From Syntrophaceae bacterium CG2_30_49_12 (lineage in GTDB: Bacteria > Desulfobacterota > Syntrophia > Syntrophales > CG2-30-49-12): a stretch of 9,480 nt of DNA. Shown piece by piece: positions 6,327-9,480 of this stretch. Each line of letters opens with the position of its first letter. The first letter of the stretch is position 1. The notes beneath the pieces are model-generated. The model saw only the letters and a list, made by a program, of their open reading frames with translations. It did not search any database and had not been told where the DNA came from. The stretch spans positions 1-9,480 of the forward strand of contig MNZP01000141.1 in NCBI GenBank assembly GCA_001873675.1, in the 5' to 3' direction. The position numbers and the translations under genes are program-made.

Positions 6327-7223
6327 TTACCTGACCGGACGCCCTACGAGGCGGTTCAGGGCTTCCTCATATTTCTCCCTGGTCTTTTCAATGATTTTGT
6401 CGGGGAGTTCCGGAGCAGGCGGCCTCTGGTTCCAGTTGAGGGAGAGAAGATAGTCTCTCAGGAATTGTTTATCGAAACTTTTCTGCGACCTTCCTTCCCT
6501 GTAATCGTCCACGGGCCAGAATCTTGAAGAATCGGGGGTAAGCAGTTCATCAATGAGGATCGTCTCATCCTCAACAATGCCCATTTCCATCTTGGTATCC
6601 GCGATGATGATCCCCACTTCAGCAGCAATTCTCGCTGCCCGCCTATAAATAGCGAGACTGGTTCCAATGATCTTTTCTGTAAGCTCATAACCGATAAGGT
6701 CTTCCATATCATCTCTGCTGATGGGGACATCATGCTCCCCCTCTGGGGCCTTGGTGGAGGGGGTAAAGATTGGTTCGGGAAGTCTGGCGGATTCCTTCAA
6801 TCCATCGGGGAGCCTGATACCGGAGACGGTTTTATGCCAACAGTAGTCTTTCCAGGCTCCCCCGCTCAGGTATCCCCTTACGATGCATTCTATGGGAATG
6901 GGTTTTGCTTTTTTTACCAACATGCTTCTTCCTAACAGGTCTTCTCTGTAAGGAGTACATTCATCGGGAAATGTAAGCGGATCCACGGAAACAAGGTGAT
7001 TTCCCATAATATCTTCCATCTTTCTAAACCAGAAGGTGGACATGCGGGTCAGTATCTCCCCTTTACCCGGAATGGGATTCCCCATAATCACGTCAAAGGC
7101 GGAGATCCTGTCGGTGGCTACAATAAGGAGGTAAGAGTCCAATTCATAAATGTCACGAACCTTTCCCCTGCCGAATAATCTTAATCCTTCAAGGTTTGTT
7201 TCCATCATGCCTGTTTTATTCAT
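6327..7223 (-). CDS. purC: phosphoribosylaminoimidazole-succinocarboxamide synthase (SAICAR synthetase)
   Basis: PurC joins CAIR and L-aspartate with ATP to give SAICAR in de novo purine synthesis, in the cytoplasm. The 298-residue product is the long bacterial form. Visible motifs are the ATP-binding GRGKVRDIY (18-26), ATDRISAFD (36-44), the SAICAR signature PIECIVRGYLSGGAW (110-124) and the second signature LIDELLTPDSSRFW (223-236). The ATG at 7223 is preceded by GAGG at 6 bases; the Met residues at 6 and 7 are less likely starts. It begins 19 bases after the MBL-fold hydrolase stop and ends 70 bases before dnaJ. No purine riboswitch is visible and no other pur gene lies in the window. Confidence 0.97.
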   Translation of the reverse strand: MNKTGMMETNLEGLRLFGRGKVRDIYELDSYLLIVATDRISAFDVIMGNPIPGKGEILTRMSTFWFRKMEDIMGNHLVSVDPLTFPDECTPYREDLLGRSMLVKKAKPIPIECIVRGYLSGGAWKDYCWHKTVSGIRLPDGLKESARLPEPIFTPSTKAPEGEHDVPISRDDMEDLIGYELTEKIIGTSLAIYRRAARIAAEVGIIIADTKMEMGIVEDETILIDELLTPDSSRFWPVDDYREGRSQKSFDKQFLRDYLLSLNWNQRPPAPELPDKIIEKTREKYEEALNRLVGRPVR

Positions 7224-7242
7224 TACCTGCCTCTTGCCTCTT

Positions 7243-7872
7243 CTATTTTAAAAAGGGGTTGTATCTTTTTTCATGCGCAATTGTTGAGGTCGGCATCCTT
7301 CCGTAGTTGTGTCCCGGCAACACCATTGTTTCCGCAGGTAATGTAAGCAGCTTGTCATGGATGGAACGGAACATCACATCCCATGACCCCCCCGGGATAT
7401 CCGTTCTTCCCACAGCCTCCACAAAGAGGGTATCTCCGGTGAAGACATACCCATCTGTGTAAAGGGCAATGCCTCCCGGAGAGTGCCCGGGGGTATGGAT
7501 GACTTTTAAAGAGACCTTTCCCATGGTGATATCATCTCCGTTTTTGACGATAATATCGGCCGGCGGGGATTGCTCTGCCCCGAACATAGCGAGGATCGTG
7601 GCCGGCGTAGAGACAAGCATTGGGGCGTCACCCTCATGAATGACGATTGGCACTCCTGTCTTTGCTTTCATTTCCTTATTACCCGAGGTGTGATCCACAT
7701 GGCCGTGTGTGTTGACGATATATTTTATTTTTATATTGTTTTTATTGGCTGTGGCGATGATACTATCAACATCCCCCGCGGGATCAATGACCAATCCTTC
7801 CCCGCTTTCCTGATCGCCGATAATGTAAGCAAATACCGCCATCTGACCAACTTCCATCTGTTTTAAAAACAT
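7243..7872 (-). CDS. MBL-fold metallo-hydrolase (glyoxalase II-like)
   Basis: From the ATG at 7872 the product has 209 residues, the usual length for short glyoxalase II-like hydrolases. Metal ligands are all visible: THGHVDH (55-61, giving H56, H58, D60, H61), H130 in HTPGHSPGG, D147 in FTGDTLF and H188 in LPGHNYG. It should hydrolyse a thioester such as S-lactoylglutathione or a related thiol ester with two metal ions in the cytoplasm; the C-terminal glutathione-binding domain of true GloB is absent, so the substrate is open. The frame is open 20 codons further up to 7932, but GGAGG stands 5 bases before the ATG at 7872, which decides the start. It lies 56 bases after rsmB and 19 bases before purC. 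Confidence 0.9.
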   Translation of the reverse strand: MFLKQMEVGQMAVFAYIIGDQESGEGLVIDPAGDVDSIIATANKNNIKIKYIVNTHGHVDHTSGNKEMKAKTGVPIVIHEGDAPMLVSTPATILAMFGAEQSPPADIIVKNGDDITMGKVSLKVIHTPGHSPGGIALYTDGYVFTGDTLFVEAVGRTDIPGGSWDVMFRSIHDKLLTLPAETMVLPGHNYGRMPTSTIAHEKRYNPFLK

Positions 7873-7928
7873 ACCTGCCTCCATCTGAATTCTTTTCTTA
7901 TGCCCCCTACCATTTTGGCTCTCAGGAG

Positions 7929-9284
7929 TCAATTTATTTTGTTTCGTTCCCTGTTCAGTACAGCGGCAAAGAAACCGTCTGTTCCGTGGTGATGCGGATC
8001 AGTCCGGAAAAATCCTTTATCATCAATCATTCGTCCACTAATTGTATCCGGTGGTTGCATACGGCGAAAATATTCATGATGCCCGAGAAAATCCTCGATG
8101 ACATTCTCATTTTCCTCAGGCATGACGGTACAGGTACTGTAAACGAGAGTTCCACCCTCTTTCACACAGGTGGCGGCGCTCGACAACAGGCATTTCTGAA
8201 GAGATGCAAGGTTTTTAATATCTTCCGGGGAGATACGCCATTTTATTTCCGGATTCCTTCTCAGGGTACCGAGGCCGGAGCAGGGTGCATCAACGAGAAC
8301 CCTGTCGAATTTTTCCCGGAAGATACTTCCCAAATCACGGGTAGCATCGCCTACCATGGTATCCACAATGGTAATCCCGGATTTCTTTGCTGCATCCCTT
8401 AACGCTTCAACTTTATGGCTACTTATATCAAGGGCTATTATGTTACCCTGATTGCCCATAATTTCAGCAAGATGGGTGGTTTTTCTTCCCACGCCGGCAC
8501 ACACGTCAAGTATGGCCATTTCCGCCTCCGGGGCGACGAGATGGGCGATCAACTGGGATGCTTCGTCCTGTACAGAGATCCATCCTGTTTGATAATAGGG
8601 TATTTCCTTGAGCGGTATGACGGGATTTGACAGTATCACCCCGTCAGGGGAAAACTCGGTTGGCCTTACGTTAAATCCATCACGGTGCATCTTTTCGATC
8701 ACTTCATCCCGTGTTGTTTTCCATCTGTTTACTCTCAAGGTGAGAGGCGGTATCTCATTATTTGCCGCGCAGAGCGCCATGGTCCGGTCAATACCGAACA
8801 TTTCCATCCATTTCTTCACGAGCCAGAGAGGATGTGAATGAACAACCGAGATGTAGAGGGATGGGTCATCCTCCCTTGACGGGTATACGATCTCCTCCCT
8901 CTTACGGATGGCATTTCTCAAAATAGCATTTACCAATCCTGATCCTGCGGGACGTAACCTCTTGGCTGCCTTGACAGCTTCGTCCACGATGGCAAACCCC
9001 GGGATCCTGTCGGTGAACATGATCTGGTATAGCCCCGCCCTCAGGATATTCTTTAGCTCTGTCTCCATATCCATGGGATTACCCCGATAGAGTTGTCCTA
9101 TAACCCAGTCTATGCAACCTCTCATCCTCAGGGCGCCGTAGACAACATTGGTAAGGAGTCTCCTGTCAGGGAGATTGGCCGGAAAACGTGAGAGGAATGC
9201 ATCTAAAAGAGGTTCGGCAAATGCGCCGGTTTCTTCTATGCGGTTCAAGATTTCCACGGCTATGACCCGGGGCGTTTCTTTCAT
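7929..9284 (-). CDS. rsmB: 16S rRNA (cytosine-C5)-methyltransferase RsmB
   Basis: RsmB methylates C967 of 16S rRNA (E. coli numbering) from S-adenosylmethionine. The 451-residue product has the NusB-like RNA-binding N-terminal domain (about 5-135) and a Rossmann methyltransferase domain (about 235-445). Motif IV DAPCSGLGTLRRNPEIKW (332-349) holds Cys335, and motif VI YSTCT (382-386) holds Cys385; these two cysteines are the release and nucleophile residues of the family. The SAM-binding motif I reads DVCAGVGRKTTHLAE (260-274), departing from the common CAAPGGKT form. The ATG at 9284 fits the family start (MKETPRVIAVEIL) but has no clear Shine-Dalgarno site. It is first in the leftward series and lies just beside the probable insertion element. 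Confidence 0.95.
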   Translation of the reverse strand: MKETPRVIAVEILNRIEETGAFAEPLLDAFLSRFPANLPDRRLLTNVVYGALRMRGCIDWVIGQLYRGNPMDMETELKNILRAGLYQIMFTDRIPGFAIVDEAVKAAKRLRPAGSGLVNAILRNAIRKREEIVYPSREDDPSLYISVVHSHPLWLVKKWMEMFGIDRTMALCAANNEIPPLTLRVNRWKTTRDEVIEKMHRDGFNVRPTEFSPDGVILSNPVIPLKEIPYYQTGWISVQDEASQLIAHLVAPEAEMAILDVCAGVGRKTTHLAEIMGNQGNIIALDISSHKVEALRDAAKKSGITIVDTMVGDATRDLGSIFREKFDRVLVDAPCSGLGTLRRNPEIKWRISPEDIKNLASLQKCLLSSAATCVKEGGTLVYSTCTVMPEENENVIEDFLGHHEYFRRMQPPDTISGRMIDDKGFFRTDPHHHGTDGFFAAVLNRERNKIN

Positions 9285-9344
9285 CGTAAATATTTTCGGG
9301 TTTGTTTTTCTACTTAATACTGGCCATTTAATTTAGCAAATTTA

Positions 9345-9374
9345 TTGACAATTTATTGTTTATTAAGTTATAAT
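9345..9374 (+). promoter_or_regulatory. consensus sigma70 promoter of the probable transposase
   Basis: TTGACA (9345-9350) and TATAAT (9369-9374) are both perfect consensus hexamers, separated by 18 bases in very AT-rich DNA. Initiation is expected near A9382, about 30 bases before the ATG at 9412. Confidence 0.8.
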
Positions 9375-9403
9375 TGCCTCCAAAATAACGATTATAGGAG
9401 GCA
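9375..9403 (+). promoter_or_regulatory. inverted repeat enclosing the transposase ribosome binding site
   Basis: TGCCTCC (9375-9381) pairs perfectly with GGAGGCA (9397-9403), which contains the AGGAGG Shine-Dalgarno sequence (9396-9401). The left arm ends right where transcription from the adjacent promoter should begin. Only transcripts entering from upstream would contain both arms and hide the ribosome binding site. Confidence 0.6.
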
Positions 9404-9411
9404 CCCAATAG

Positions 9412-9480
9412 ATGAAGACATTTTCTACCGAATACACAGCAAAGAACCTGACCAAGAATGCCGGACTTGTCAATCTGGGA
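9412..9480 (+). CDS. probable transposase, N-terminal fragment (runs off the right edge)
   Basis: An ATG at 9412, 10 bases after an AGGAGG site, opens 23 codons to the window edge: MKTFSTEYTAKNLTKNAGLV then NLG. The NLT-NAGLV-LG wording resembles the start of IS1380-type DDE transposases, where a similar segment precedes an FxxxLG motif. The catalytic domain lies outside the window, so the call rests on 23 residues plus the context: a strong promoter, a read-in control hairpin, an AT-rich flank, and orientation against rsmB. The terminal inverted repeat should lie between about 9290 and 9345, but I cannot delimit it without the other end. Another kind of gene is possible. Confidence 0.45.
   Translation, partial: MKTFSTEYTAKNLTKNAGLVNLG

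Noticed and set aside
7873..7932. N-terminal extension of the MBL-fold hydrolase to 7932
   Set aside because: GGAGG stands at ideal spacing before the ATG at 7872, and the extra residues are not part of the fold.

Overview
The window looks like a chromosomal segment of a deltaproteobacterium-like (Desulfobacterota) anaerobe, possibly near Syntrophus or Smithella. I infer this from protein style only: a DUF362 ferredoxin-type protein, an NtrX-type sigma54 activator, a DUF3568 lipoprotein and a long-form PurC. No marker in the window fixes the taxon. Most of the content is ordinary housekeeping DNA, and I do not see a convincing new multi-gene system.

Left part (1-2185): the 3' end of a DUF362 protein with two [4Fe-4S] motifs runs rightward and converges, with only 7 bases between stop codons, on a leftward pair: a GNAT acetyltransferase and a DUF2156 protein joined by an ATGA overlap. 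Upstream of that pair on the same strand is a tRNA-Ala(GGC) with encoded CCA, a good sigma70 promoter and a hairpin behind it. Middle (2186-3553): one rightward gene, an NtrC/NtrX-family response regulator with no sensor kinase beside it.

Right part (3575-9284): six leftward genes in an operon-like series, read rsmB (16S rRNA m5C methyltransferase), an MBL-fold hydrolase, purC (purine synthesis), dnaJ (co-chaperone), a small DUF3568 lipoprotein and a polytopic flippase-like membrane protein. The gaps are short (19 to 138 bases) and no strong terminator is visible between genes, but the products share no single pathway. At the far right edge (from about 9345) a consensus promoter, a strong ribosome binding site and the first 23 codons of a probable transposase run rightward. 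This is probably one end of an insertion sequence placed just upstream of rsmB.

The most interesting non-coding signals are two. First, an RBS-sequestering inverted repeat at the transposase start would be present only in read-in transcripts, as known for IS10 and IS50. Second, a family of CACTTTAG-containing repeats occupies three intergenic positions, one of them a long inverted repeat, and shares a 24-base exact match between two sites.
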